Shown here piece by piece: positions 36,470 through 45,187 of a DNA stretch of 64,000 nt (its first letter is position 1; each line of letters starts with the position of its first letter). The notes below the pieces were generated by a model. The model was given only the letters and a program-made list of their open reading frames with translations, was not told the origin of the DNA and ran no database searches. The stretch comes from an uncultured Hoeflea sp. GTDB lineage: Bacteria; Pseudomonadota; Alphaproteobacteria; Rhizobiales; Rhizobiaceae. A program made the translations under genes and the position numbers. The stretch lies in NCBI RefSeq assembly GCF_947501405.1, contig NZ_CANMVK010000001.1, positions 1,860,001-1,924,000 on the forward strand, in the 5' to 3' direction.

Positions 36470-36746
36470 GTTAATCTCCTTGTTCGATCAGGGTCCGCAC
36501 CGGGCTTGGGACCGCGGGCGGCCGGACCATGTGATTTCGCGCCTCCCAACACCAGCGAAGATGGAGAGGGATTGCGGCGGCGGCGAAGCGGAATTGTGAA
36601 AACACAGCGGCAGAAAAACGGCAGTGCCCGGTGTTGCCTTCCTGCAACATTCTCCGCAGCAGGAATTGCCCCTTCCATTGCGTAGCGGCTGCCGCCGCCT
36701 ATATGAGATGAGGTCCCATCCATTTCACGAGCGTTGATTCCCCGGC

Positions 36747-37688
36747 ATGCTGAGTATCTTGACCCTGATCGCGGGCCTCGTCGTCCTTGTGTTTGCAGGT
36801 GACTATCTGGTTCGTGGAGCGGTTGCGCTTGCCGAAAAACTATCCATTGACCCCCTGATTATCGGACTGACGATCGTGGCCTTCGGCACCTCCGCGCCGG
36901 AACTGTTCGTTTCGTTGCAAGCCGCGTTCGACGGCGTTTCGGGGATCGCGATCGGCAATGTGGTTGGATCCAACATCGCCAATGTCTTGCTGGTGCTGGG
37001 TGCGCCGGCGCTGCTGATGACGATTAACTGCCGCGAGAACGGCATCGGCAAATCGCTGGCGGTGATGATTTTCATGACGCTGGCACTGATGGCCATGATG
37101 GCGCTTGGCGATGGGCTGAGCCGTCTTGATGGCGCGCTGTTGCTGGCCATGATCGGGCTTTACCTGGCCTGGCAGATCAAGGCGGCGCGCAGCTGCGGTC
37201 AGGACGACATCCCCGATTATCACGAGGAAGTGGCCGATCTTCCCCAGGAAACCTGGAAGACCGCGGTCTTTATCGTGGGCGGACTGATCGGCCTGCCGAT
37301 CGGCGCCTGGCTGACGGTTGAGGGCGCGTCCCACCTCGCGCGGATGCTCGGCGCCACCGAGACCATGATCGGGCTTACCATCGTGGCGATCGGCACGTCG
37401 CTACCCGAACTGGTCACCTCGGTGATGGCGGCGTGGCGCAAATCCGGCGCGGTGGCGATCGGAAACGTCGTCGGATCCAATGTATTCAACATCGGTCTGA
37501 TCCTGGGTGCTACGGCGACCGTGCTGCCGCTCGAGGTCGACACGCGTATCGTGAGGATCGACATCTGGGTGATGCTCGCGGCCAGCCTTTTGATCGTGGC
37601 GCTGGCGCATTGGAACGTGCCGATCAAAAAGCTTGGCGGCGCGGCTATGCTCGCGGCTTTTGCAGCCTATATCCTTTCGGTGTTCTAA
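36747..37688 (+). CDS. calcium/sodium antiporter (CaCA superfamily, YrbG-like)
   Basis: A 313-residue inner-membrane exchanger made of two inverted Na_Ca_ex repeats. Each repeat has an alpha motif: GTSAPELFVSL with GNVVGSNIANVLLVLG in the first, and GTSLPELVTSV with GNVVGSNVFNIGLILG in the second. The Glu in each is the cation ligand. An acidic cytoplasmic loop (DDIPDYHEEVADLPQE) separates them. It lies alone; the SDR gene follows 39 bases later. Confidence 0.92.
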   Translation: MLSILTLIAGLVVLVFAGDYLVRGAVALAEKLSIDPLIIGLTIVAFGTSAPELFVSLQAAFDGVSGIAIGNVVGSNIANVLLVLGAPALLMTINCRENGIGKSLAVMIFMTLALMAMMALGDGLSRLDGALLLAMIGLYLAWQIKAARSCGQDDIPDYHEEVADLPQETWKTAVFIVGGLIGLPIGAWLTVEGASHLARMLGATETMIGLTIVAIGTSLPELVTSVMAAWRKSGAVAIGNVVGSNVFNIGLILGATATVLPLEVDTRIVRIDIWVMLAASLLIVALAHWNVPIKKLGGAAMLAAFAAYILSVF

Positions 37689-37727
37689 CTGTCGCGGCAC
37701 AATCGCGGCCAGCAAGCTGGATTGCCG

Positions 37728-38492
37728 ATGAGTTCCACATCTCCGACTGTTCTAGTGACCGGCGCCAGCCGCCGGATCGGTAAGGCGATTGCCCAGGATC
37801 TGGCGACCCATGGCTATGCGGTGGCAGTTCACGCCCATTCCCACGGCGAAGAAGCGCAGGCGCTGGCAATTGAGATCCGCGAGGCCGGCGGGGTGGCCGA
37901 AGCTTTCATCGCCGATCTGACCCGGGCCGGCGCGGTTCGCAAACTGCATGCGGATGTGACGGCGCGGCTTGGCTGGCCGGAGCTGATTGTCAACAACGCC
38001 TCCGCCTTTCAGGATGACGATGTTCGCAGTTTTGACGAAGATCTGTTCGATCTGCACTTTGCGCTGCACGTCAAAGCACCGGCGCTGCTGGCCGAGGCCA
38101 TGGCAAACAGCCTTCCGGGCGGCCGCGAGGGATTGATTGTCAACATCATCGACCAGCGGGTGTGGCGGCTGACACCGCGGTTTTTTTCCTACACGCTATC
38201 CAAATCGGCGTTGTGGACCGCGACGCAAACCATGGCGCAGGCGCTGGCGCCGCATATCCGCGTCAACGCCATCGGCCCCGGCCCGACGCTTGCCAATCAG
38301 CGCCAGCGGAACGCGGATTTCGAAAGACAGGTCGCCGCCGTGCCGCTCGAGCGCGGACCGCAACTCGCCGAATTCGGCGCCACCATCCGCTATCTGCACG
38401 AGGCGCGCTCGGTGACCGGACAGATGATCGCGCTGGATGGCGGCCAGCATCTGGCGTGGAAAACGCCGGATGTCACCGAGGCCGGTGAGTAG
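37728..38492 (+). CDS. SDR family oxidoreductase, pteridine-reductase-like
   Basis: A short-chain dehydrogenase of 254 residues. The coenzyme motif is TGASRRIGKAIA, where the Arg pair suggests NADPH, NNAS follows, and the catalytic YTLSK has Tyr and Lys. The sequence around NNASAFQDDD and the NAIGPGPT segment resemble FolM/pteridine reductase-like SDRs, so reduction of a pterin is a reasonable guess. ATG 37728 is preferred over TTG 37722. uvrC begins 94 bases downstream. Confidence 0.83.
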   Translation: MSSTSPTVLVTGASRRIGKAIAQDLATHGYAVAVHAHSHGEEAQALAIEIREAGGVAEAFIADLTRAGAVRKLHADVTARLGWPELIVNNASAFQDDDVRSFDEDLFDLHFALHVKAPALLAEAMANSLPGGREGLIVNIIDQRVWRLTPRFFSYTLSKSALWTATQTMAQALAPHIRVNAIGPGPTLANQRQRNADFERQVAAVPLERGPQLAEFGATIRYLHEARSVTGQMIALDGGQHLAWKTPDVTEAGE

Positions 38493-38586
38493 ACGCGCCA
38501 CTTTATGGCAGCAATGGCGACCGGCCCGCTCGAGCTGCCCGTTCTCCCCTTGCCCGCACCGGCCGGGAAGTTGATAAGATCACCAG

Positions 38587-40689
38587 ATGACTCGCCCTTC
38601 TCACCCTAAAGCTCCCAAACCATCCGGCGCGGCCGCGCCGTCCGATGGCGGGGTGATGTATGAGGAAACCGACAGCGACGAGGATGAGCAGATCGAGGCT
38701 GAAGCCCCGCCATCCGCATCGCCCATCGATGTATCCGGCATTGAATGGAACGAAAGCCCCGTCACCACTCCGGGCCTCAAGGGCGCGAAGGTGATCCAGG
38801 CCTTCGTCAAGCATCTGCCCAATCAGCCCGGCGTCTACCGGATGACCAATGAGGCGGGCGACGTGCTTTATGTCGGCAAGGCGCGGAGCCTCAAAAAACG
38901 GGTGACCAATTACGCGCAGGGCCGCGGCCATTCCAACCGGATCAACCGGATGATCGCGCAGACGGCGAATATGGAATTCGTCACCACCCGCACCGAAACC
39001 GAAGCGCTGCTGCTCGAGGCCAATCTGATCAAGCGGCTGAAACCGCGCTTCAACGTGCTGATGCGCGACGACAAGTCATTTCCCTATATTCTGGTAACCG
39101 GCGACCACGAGGCGCCGGCAATCTTCAAGCACCGCGGCGCGCGCAACCGCAAGGGTTCCTATTTCGGCCCGTTTGCCTCCGCCGGCGCGGTTGGCCGGAC
39201 GATCAACGCGCTGCAGCGGGCGTTCCTGCTGCGCACCTGCACCGACAGCGTCTATGAAAGCCGCACCCGGCCTTGCCTGCTCTACCAGATCAAGCGCTGC
39301 GCGGGCCCCTGCACCGGCGAGATCGACACCGAAGGCTATCAGCGGCTGGTGGACGAGGCTCAGGCTTTTCTTTCCGGCCGCAGTCAGGCGGTCAAGGCGC
39401 AACTGTCGAACGCCATGCAGACAGCGTCAGAGGATCTCGATTTCGAACGCGCGGCAGTCTATCGCGACCGCCTGTCAGCGCTGAGCCATGTGCAAAGCCA
39501 CCAGGGCATCAATCCCCATACCGTGGAAGAGGCCGATGTGTTTGCCATCCACCATGATGCCGGGATGGCCTGCATTCAGGTGTTTTTCTTCCGCACCGGG
39601 CAGAACTGGGGCAACCGCGCCTATTTCCCGAAGGCCGATCCGGCGCTGTCACCGGGCGAGATCCTGGGCGCCTTTATCGGGCAATTCTATGACGACAAAC
39701 CGGCGCCGCGGATGATCCTGGTGTCGGATGATTTCGAGGACCGCAGCCTGCTCGCCGAAGCACTGGGCGTGCGCATGGACCGCAAGGTGGCGATCAGCCG
39801 GCCGCAGCGCGGCGAAAAACGCGAACTGGTCGATCAGGTGCTTACCAATGCCCGTGAGGCCCATGGCCGGCATCTGGCCGAGACCGCGAGCCAGGCGCGG
39901 TTGTTGGAAGGATTGGCCGAAACCTTCGGCCTTGAACGGCCGCCGCGGCGCATCGAGGTTTACGACAATTCCCACATCATGGGCACCAATGCGGTGGGCG
40001 GGATGATTGTCGCCGGGCCGGAAGGCTTTGTGAAAAACCAGTACCGCAAGTTCAACATCAAATCGACCGACATCACCCCGGGCGACGATTTCGGCATGAT
40101 GCGCGAGGTGATGCAGCGCCGGTTTTCCCGGCTGATCAAGGAACATGGCGACGAAAGTCCTTCGGATCCAACGCCGGAAGCAGTTGGCGATGGCGAAGAC
40201 ATGCCGGAGACCGGCCCGCAGCCAATGCCAGCCTGGCCGGATCTGGTGCTGATCGACGGCGGCAAGGGGCAGATGAGCGCGGTGCGCGCGATGCTCGACG
40301 AGCTAGGGATCGCCGACAAGATCACCGCCATCGGGGTGGCCAAGGGCATGGACCGCGAGGCCGGCCGCGAACGCTTTTTCATGCAGGGCAAGCCGGATTT
40401 CACACTGCCGCCGCGCGATCCGGTGCTTTACTTCGTACAGCGGCTGCGTGACGAGGCGCACCGCTTCGCCATCGGATCGCACCGCGCCCGGCGCAAGAAA
40501 GAGATGGTGACCAATCCGCTCGACGAGATCGGCGGCATCGGGCCGAGCCGCAAACGTGCGCTGCTGCATCATTTCGGCACCGCCAAGGCGGTCTCGCGGG
40601 CCGGCGTCGATGATCTGGTCAAGGTCGAGGGCATCTCGCGAACCGTGGCGGAGCTGATCTACAATCACTTCCACGAGGACAAGCGCTGA
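38587..40689 (+). CDS. uvrC: UvrABC system protein C
   Basis: Excinuclease subunit making both incisions in nucleotide-excision repair; 700 residues, longer than E. coli UvrC by an acidic N-terminal extension of about 70 residues. The GIY-YIG domain ([20 protein letters not shown]) makes the 3' cut. A Cys cluster ([19 protein letters not shown]) follows, then the UVR motif near [13 protein letters not shown]. The RNase H-like domain ([30 protein letters not shown]) makes the 5' cut. Helix-hairpin-helix repeats ([13 protein letters not shown]) are at the end. Confidence 0.96.
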   Translation: MTRPSHPKAPKPSGAAAPSDGGVMYEETDSDEDEQIEAEAPPSASPIDVSGIEWNESPVTTPGLKGAKVIQAFVKHLPNQPGVYRMTNEAGDVLYVGKARSLKKRVTNYAQGRGHSNRINRMIAQTANMEFVTTRTETEALLLEANLIKRLKPRFNVLMRDDKSFPYILVTGDHEAPAIFKHRGARNRKGSYFGPFASAGAVGRTINALQRAFLLRTCTDSVYESRTRPCLLYQIKRCAGPCTGEIDTEGYQRLVDEAQAFLSGRSQAVKAQLSNAMQTASEDLDFERAAVYRDRLSALSHVQSHQGINPHTVEEADVFAIHHDAGMACIQVFFFRTGQNWGNRAYFPKADPALSPGEILGAFIGQFYDDKPAPRMILVSDDFEDRSLLAEALGVRMDRKVAISRPQRGEKRELVDQVLTNAREAHGRHLAETASQARLLEGLAETFGLERPPRRIEVYDNSHIMGTNAVGGMIVAGPEGFVKNQYRKFNIKSTDITPGDDFGMMREVMQRRFSRLIKEHGDESPSDPTPEAVGDGEDMPETGPQPMPAWPDLVLIDGGKGQMSAVRAMLDELGIADKITAIGVAKGMDREAGRERFFMQGKPDFTLPPRDPVLYFVQRLRDEAHRFAIGSHRARRKKEMVTNPLDEIGGIGPSRKRALLHHFGTAKAVSRAGVDDLVKVEGISRTVAELIYNHFHEDKR

Positions 40690-40734
40690 GAGCCGAAAGA
40701 TCCCTGGAACCGCGGCGAAACCTTCTGCACCTTA

Positions 40735-40784
40735 TAGGTGTTATTTTCAAGAAATTTGACTAAAAGTTGTATTTTGCTACTATA
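40735..40784 (+). promoter_or_regulatory. probable sigma-70 promoter with words shared with the 22.3-kb region
   Basis: TTGACT (40756-40761) and TACTAT (40778-40783) are 16 bases apart and fit a sigma-70 -35/-10 pair. The AT-rich stretch also contains TAGGTGTTATT (40735-40745), TGTATTTTG (40768-40776) and CTACTATA (40777-40784). All three occur upstream of the 90-residue gene triplet. Confidence 0.55.
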
Positions 40785-40846
40785 TCCGGGCAACATATGT
40801 GCGTCCGTCGCCTTTGGGCGGGCGCCGGGCCCGGGAGGACGAGACA

Positions 40847-41038
40847 ATGGCCGAGGAATTCAAGGTCTTTATCGAACAGGACATCTCTCCGGAGGTGCGT
40901 GAGGAAATCGAAACAGCGATCCGCGCGGCGGTGCTGACTTCGGTGGCGAAGCTCGATTTTTCCAAGGAGATGTCGGTTGCCCCGATCAAGGGCATCGGCG
41001 GCGGACTGGCCGGCATCTATCTGCGCGCGCCGCGCTAG
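40847..41038 (+). CDS. 63-residue protein distantly like the tandem 90-residue family
   Basis: A 63-residue protein with a beta-type start (EFKVFIEQD), an amphipathic helix (SPEVREEIETAIRAAVL), and a C-terminal GIGGGLAGIYLRAPR. Order and spacing match the C-terminal 58 residues of the proteins at 22512-23514: VFDIR, then DEGRELEGQLREALF, then LGGTVLGIAIE. Identity is low, so homology is tentative. GGGAGGA about 8 bases upstream supports ATG 40847. A Cys-rich gene follows 4 bases after its stop. Function unknown. Confidence 0.65.
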   Translation: MAEEFKVFIEQDISPEVREEIETAIRAAVLTSVAKLDFSKEMSVAPIKGIGGGLAGIYLRAPR

Positions 41039-41042
41039 CCAC

Positions 41043-41465
41043 ATGGGCAAGCGCGCGGATGCAGACAGCGCGGCTGCCTGTCCCAGTGCCGCCTGCGAGC
41101 CGGGAAGCCGCCTGCACGGCCTTTTCGGACCGGACGGGCGGCTGATGAGGCTTTCGCCGCCACTTGAGATTGATCAATCCTTTGTCGAAGCGGCGCGGCA
41201 GGGCCGCTCGCCGACCAAACGGTTCCGGTTCACCAGCGAGTGCGTCGAAGGCCGCTGCGGCCAATGGCGGGACGGTAAATGCGGCGTGGCAATCAAGGCA
41301 CGCGAGCAGCTTGCGGGTCACGCGGGAGCCGAAGCGCACGTCCGGCCCGGCGGTAGATCATCTGCCCTCCCGGCTTGCGCGATTCGCTCCACCTGCCGCT
41401 GGTTCGCTCAGGAAGGCGGCGATATCTGTGCTGCGTGCAGTTTCGTGGTCACGGATCAAAGCTGA
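41043..41465 (+). CDS. Cys-rich hypothetical protein
   Basis: A 140-residue protein with nine Cys. Two lie near the N-terminus (ACPSAACEPG), then C-x4-C-x7-C (CVEGRCGQWRDGKC) and C-x5-C-x10-C-x2-C (CAIRSTCRWF...CAAC). The spacing could hold an Fe-S cluster or zinc. There is no signal peptide, so disulphides are less likely. The gene starts 4 bases after the 63-residue gene and is surely co-transcribed with it. I do not recognise a named family. Confidence 0.65.
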   Translation: MGKRADADSAAACPSAACEPGSRLHGLFGPDGRLMRLSPPLEIDQSFVEAARQGRSPTKRFRFTSECVEGRCGQWRDGKCGVAIKAREQLAGHAGAEAHVRPGGRSSALPACAIRSTCRWFAQEGGDICAACSFVVTDQS

Positions 41466-41639
41466 CCGGCAAAACACCACGCGCGCCGCGCCGGATTGCC
41501 GCAGACGCGTCTTCGCCACGCGAAAATGCGACCACCGGCCGGGATTATCTCTGACAGACACACACTAAGCCCATTCCGGCGGTTGACCTTTGGGGGCGCT
41601 CCCGCGCATCTTGCGGAAAATCCTCAAACGGGGCGCTCC

Positions 41640-42224
41640 ATGGCTTCGCCAGCAATGAACATTCCCAACATGCTCACCTATGGGCGAATTCTGGCCGTGC
41701 CGTTGATTGTGTTGTGCTTTTTCGTCGAAGGCCGGCTGCATGGCTCGGACTTTGCCCGCTGGACGGCGCTCGGCATCTTCATCGTTGCATCGCTCACCGA
41801 TTTTCTCGACGGCTATCTCGCCCGCATCTGGGACCAGACCTCGAATATCGGCCGAATGCTCGACCCGATCGCCGACAAGCTGCTGGTCGCCTCCGTGCTT
41901 TTGCTGATCGCCGCCGACGGCACCATTGCCGGCTGGTCGATCTGGGCGGCGATCATCATCTTATGCCGCGAGATCCTGGTCTCGGGGCTGCGCGAATATC
42001 TGGCGGCGCTGAAAGTGTCGGTACCGGTTACCTGGATCGCCAAATGGAAAACCGCGCTGCAGATGATCGCGCTGGGATTTTTGCTGGCCGGCCCCGCCGG
42101 TGACAAGGTTTTGCCTTACAATACCGAGATCGGCATCGGTCTGTTGTGGATCTCGGCGGTCATTACGATTTACACCGGCTATGACTATTTCCGCGCCGGT
42201 TTGCGGCATGTGGTGGATGAATGA
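41640..42224 (+). CDS. pgsA: CDP-diacylglycerol--glycerol-3-phosphate 3-phosphatidyltransferase
   Basis: Membrane enzyme making phosphatidylglycerol phosphate; 194 residues with several hydrophobic helices. The full CDP-alcohol transferase signature is present (DFLDGYLAR, then GRMLDPIADK), and NIPNMLTYGRI at the start plus CREILVSGLREYL are typical of PgsA. ATG 41640 or ATG 41655 could start. It is followed by moaD with an ATGA overlap. The uvrC-pgsA-moaD-moaE order is common in Rhizobiales, which supports PgsA over the paralogue at 19694. Confidence 0.9.
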   Translation: MASPAMNIPNMLTYGRILAVPLIVLCFFVEGRLHGSDFARWTALGIFIVASLTDFLDGYLARIWDQTSNIGRMLDPIADKLLVASVLLLIAADGTIAGWSIWAAIIILCREILVSGLREYLAALKVSVPVTWIAKWKTALQMIALGFLLAGPAGDKVLPYNTEIGIGLLWISAVITIYTGYDYFRAGLRHVVDE

Positions 42225-42478
42225 GCGTGAAACTTGTCTATTTCGCCTGGGTGCGCGAGCGCATCGGCAAAGGCTCCGAAGAGATCGACCTGCCCGAGGG
42301 CGTGACGACAGTGGGCGAACTGATTGCCCACCTGTCGACGCTGGGCGAAGAATATGAGGCGGCCTTCGCTGTTCCCCAGGTGATCCGGGCGGCCATCGAC
42401 GAGGAACATGCCGACCATGACGAAGCCATCGGCGCCGCGCGCGAGATCGCGCTGTTTCCGCCGATGACGGGCGGCTGA
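42221..42478 (+). CDS. moaD: molybdopterin synthase sulfur-carrier subunit
   Basis: Ubiquitin-like sulfur carrier of molybdopterin synthase, 85 residues, beginning VKLVYFAWVRERIG and ending PPMTGG. The C-terminal Gly-Gly is adenylated and thiocarboxylated to feed sulfur to MoaE. It overlaps the pgsA stop by ATGA and is followed by moaE one base after its own stop. Its product is needed by the molybdoenzyme at 29025. Confidence 0.95.
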   Translation: MSVKLVYFAWVRERIGKGSEEIDLPEGVTTVGELIAHLSTLGEEYEAAFAVPQVIRAAIDEEHADHDEAIGAAREIALFPPMTGG

Positions 42479-42479
42479 G

Positions 42480-43001
42480 ATGACGGCGCCGCATCGCCCG
42501 ACCGGCGAGGCTTCCGCGCATCCCGCGGCATCGGTTACAGTTCGCATTCAGGCCGAAGACTTTGACATTGCCCATGAGACCGGATTGCTCACGCAAGGCC
42601 GGGCGGATGTTGGCGCAGTCGCAAGCTTCACCGGCCTGTGCCGCGATGAGGGCGGGAGGCTTTCAAGCCTGGAGCTCGAGCATTATCCCGGCATGGCCGA
42701 ACGCGCCATTCGTGTGATCGCCGACCAGGCCGTCTCGCGGTTCGGGCTGACGGGCATCGTCGCAATTCACCGCTACGGCAAGATCGCGCCCGGTGCCAAC
42801 ATCGTTTTCGTGGCGGCTGCCGCACCGCATCGCCAGGCCGCGTTCGACGGGGCGGCGTTTCTGATGGATTTTTTAAAGACCGATGCGCCGTTCTGGAAGA
42901 AGGAGCACCTCAAGGAGGGCGGCTCGGGCGAATGGGTCTCGGCCAAGGACGCCGATGACGCAGCCAAGGCGCGCTGGGACGAAACGATCAAGCCGCAATG
43001 A
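42480..43001 (+). CDS. moaE: molybdopterin synthase catalytic subunit
   Basis: Catalytic partner of MoaD that inserts two sulfurs into precursor Z to make molybdopterin; 173 residues. Conserved pieces are ASFTGLCRDEGG, LELEHYPGMAE, IHRYGKIAPGANIVFV and the C-terminal KTDAPFWKKEH with the catalytic Lys pair. The first 20 residues are a Pro/Ala-rich extra tail. The gene begins one base after the moaD stop. Confidence 0.95.
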   Translation: MTAPHRPTGEASAHPAASVTVRIQAEDFDIAHETGLLTQGRADVGAVASFTGLCRDEGGRLSSLELEHYPGMAERAIRVIADQAVSRFGLTGIVAIHRYGKIAPGANIVFVAAAAPHRQAAFDGAAFLMDFLKTDAPFWKKEHLKEGGSGEWVSAKDADDAAKARWDETIKPQ

Positions 43002-43029
43002 CCAGGCGAAAGCCCGGCGAGGAGCCAAA

Positions 43030-43833
43030 ATGATACGTGCGGGATGGTTTTGTTCGGCAATGTGCGCCCTGTCAATCGGCATGGCTCCGCTTGCGACGGC
43101 GCAAACCACAAAAGCTTCGCAGACAGATACCGATGCCATTTATGATATTGCGCTGAGCAACATCATCCTGATCCTTCATCACGAAATCGGCCACGCGTTG
43201 ATCGATCAATTCGGACTGCCGGTGGTCGGCCAGGAGGAGGATGCGGTCGACGCCTTTGCGACCTTGTTGGTGCTGGATACTTACGAGGATCCCGGACCGA
43301 TCCTGCTTGATTCGGCAGCCATGTGGTTTGCCTTTGACGAGTTGTCCAAACAGGAGGGGCATGAGCCCAGCTACTACGACGAGCATGATCTCGATATCCA
43401 GCGCGCCTACCGGATCCTTTGCCTGGCCCATGGGCTTGATCCGGACACCTATGCCGAAGCCGCCAAACGCCGGGCGATGCCAGATGAGCGGCTGGAGACC
43501 TGCGAATATGACGCCGCACTGGCATCGGACTCCTGGGAGGTCCTGCTTGAGGGAGCGCAGCGCCAGGGAGACACCCCCGCCGGCGCCGTGACAGTGGCAA
43601 TCAACTCCAGCGAGGAATTTGACGATCTCCGGCAGGAGCTCGAATACACCGGAGTTCTGAAAGATATCGGCGAGTGGATCGACACGCACTACGCCTGGCC
43701 CAATCCGATGGTGCTCGAAGCGTCCGAGTGTGGCGAGGTCAATGCGTTTTATGATCCGGCCGAAATCAAGATCACCTTGTGCTACGAGATGATGGACGAA
43801 TTGCTTTACGTCGCCGAAACACTGAAGCAATAG
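43030..43833 (+). CDS. secreted DUF4344-family putative metallopeptidase
   Basis: A 267-residue protein with a Sec signal peptide (MCALSIGMAPLATAQ). The zinc-protease motif HEIGH is at residues 51-55 (His51, Glu52, His55), followed by EEDAVDAFATLL, where a downstream Glu could be the third ligand. Four Cys in the second half may pair. Proteolysis has not been shown for this family as far as I know. GAGGAG 6 bases before ATG 43030 marks the start. It lies 28 bases after moaE in the same direction and may be read through from that operon. Confidence 0.82.
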   Translation: MIRAGWFCSAMCALSIGMAPLATAQTTKASQTDTDAIYDIALSNIILILHHEIGHALIDQFGLPVVGQEEDAVDAFATLLVLDTYEDPGPILLDSAAMWFAFDELSKQEGHEPSYYDEHDLDIQRAYRILCLAHGLDPDTYAEAAKRRAMPDERLETCEYDAALASDSWEVLLEGAQRQGDTPAGAVTVAINSSEEFDDLRQELEYTGVLKDIGEWIDTHYAWPNPMVLEASECGEVNAFYDPAEIKITLCYEMMDELLYVAETLKQ

Positions 43834-43910
43834 ACCACCCGCGACCGGCGTTGCGATCAGCCCTTTTGAAGGCCCTGAACCAGCAATTCGGGTGCAAGCT
43901 CCCCAAACGA

Positions 43911-44027
43911 AAACGGCTCCTGAGGGGCGCCTTGCAATCCATCGAACCTTGAAGGGTTCAGCCTACGATTTCGGGGCCGGAGAACCGGTGGACGATTTCT
44001 TCAGAGGTGGTTCAGGCGGTTTCCGGG
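43911..44027 (-). pseudogene. relic of the ndk 3' end and terminator
   Basis: Read on the minus strand, 43958-44027 encodes PETA-stop-TTSEEIVHRFSGPEIVG-stop. This closely parallels the end of the intact ndk product, [20 protein letters not shown] 9-base insertion brings an internal stop. The AAACGGCTCC arm of the ndk terminator recurs at 43911, exactly 47 bases from the relic stop, the same distance as at intact ndk (46956 to 47003). Nothing upstream of the relic matches the rest of ndk. Confidence 0.75.
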
Positions 44028-44071
44028 ACGAACTCCTGGAGTCCGGCTGGCAGCCCGGGCATCAGATCACG

Positions 44072-45187
44072 TCATGCCAACGCCAAACGCGATCTACCGG
44101 GATTGAGGACGCGCGATTCCGGCCGTTGGGCTTCGCCCAGCGGGACTTTTACGATGTCGGGTGCTGCCATGGCGTGCATCAGCGCGGAATAATTCATCTG
44201 AAACCTCACCTCGCTTCCGACGCGCGGATGTTGCCGGCTGGTGGCCATCACCGTGTGGTCGCTGGTAGCGCCAACCAGCACACCGCTCCCAGGCATTGTA
44301 AGACCTTCGACGTCGGTGTCCTGCCGCCCAATGGCAAGGATCGACCGCGCGACCGGAGCATCGCCGGCTGCGGAACATGGAGTTGCCGGATCGCCCTTCG
44401 TAAGCCTGAAAACCTCTGGATTAGCTTGTGTTTCAATCACTTCGGCGATCAAAGCAAATGCATCGGTCCATAGTCCGTCGATTGGATGCCCGGAGATCGG
44501 GTCGACGCCCAGAAGGATAGCCTCTCCCAACCGCAGATCGTTGATGCGGTATGGCTGATCTTGTCCCAGCGCCCATGGCAAATTGGCCGAGTTGCCGCCG
44601 GATATCGTGGCAAGCCGAAAATCGAACATCACCTCGAGCTTTTTGGCGATCCTTGACAGATCAGACATGTCTGACGCTTCGGGCACCTGGCCTTGAAGAC
44701 AGGCGAAATTTGCGCCGATGCCTTTGAGAACCACGCCCGGCATGCCCAAAACCTGCCGTGCCACCGCACCGAGATGTTCGGGCAGGATCCCCTCGCGCAT
44801 ATCGCCCATTTCAACCATCAAGATGATGCTATGAACTGTCTTCATGCGCATCGAAGCCGATGCGAGGCCGGCGATTACCGACATTTCGGTGTTGTAACTC
44901 GTCTGACAGTTCAACACGATGTCGTCGAGCTGGCTTGGCAAGGGTGTACGGATCATGGAGACCGGACACGTGATACCGGCCCTGCGAAGCCTCATCACAT
45001 TGCTGATGCGCGCCTCCGCAAGCCCTGAAACGCCGCCATCAAGCATGGCTCTTGCGACGCCCGGGTGTCCGCAAACGGCCTTCGTCACCCCGGTGACTGC
45101 GATCCCGCGCACTTTCAATCGTTCAACGAGGCTGCGCGCATTCTGGCGGATCTTTCCCAAGTCAATCTCGAGGCGCGGTGTAGCCAC
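44072..45187 (-). CDS. alanine/ornithine racemase-family PLP enzyme
   Basis: A fold-type III PLP enzyme of 371 residues. TPRLEIDLGKIRQNARSL is the family start, and VTGVTKAVCGHP holds the PLP-binding Lys. The TIM-barrel strands continue through SGGNSANLPWAL (phosphate loop) and LRLGEAILLGVDP, and the C-terminal beta domain follows. It probably racemises an amino acid; the substrate is unknown. GTG 45187 is chosen because it overlaps the stop of the upstream DUF1611 gene (TAGTG) and gives the family N-terminus. The relic of ndk lies beyond its stop. Confidence 0.85.
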   Translation of the reverse strand: MATPRLEIDLGKIRQNARSLVERLKVRGIAVTGVTKAVCGHPGVARAMLDGGVSGLAEARISNVMRLRRAGITCPVSMIRTPLPSQLDDIVLNCQTSYNTEMSVIAGLASASMRMKTVHSIILMVEMGDMREGILPEHLGAVARQVLGMPGVVLKGIGANFACLQGQVPEASDMSDLSRIAKKLEVMFDFRLATISGGNSANLPWALGQDQPYRINDLRLGEAILLGVDPISGHPIDGLWTDAFALIAEVIETQANPEVFRLTKGDPATPCSAAGDAPVARSILAIGRQDTDVEGLTMPGSGVLVGATSDHTVMATSRQHPRVGSEVRFQMNYSALMHAMAAPDIVKVPLGEAQRPESRVLNPGRSRLALA

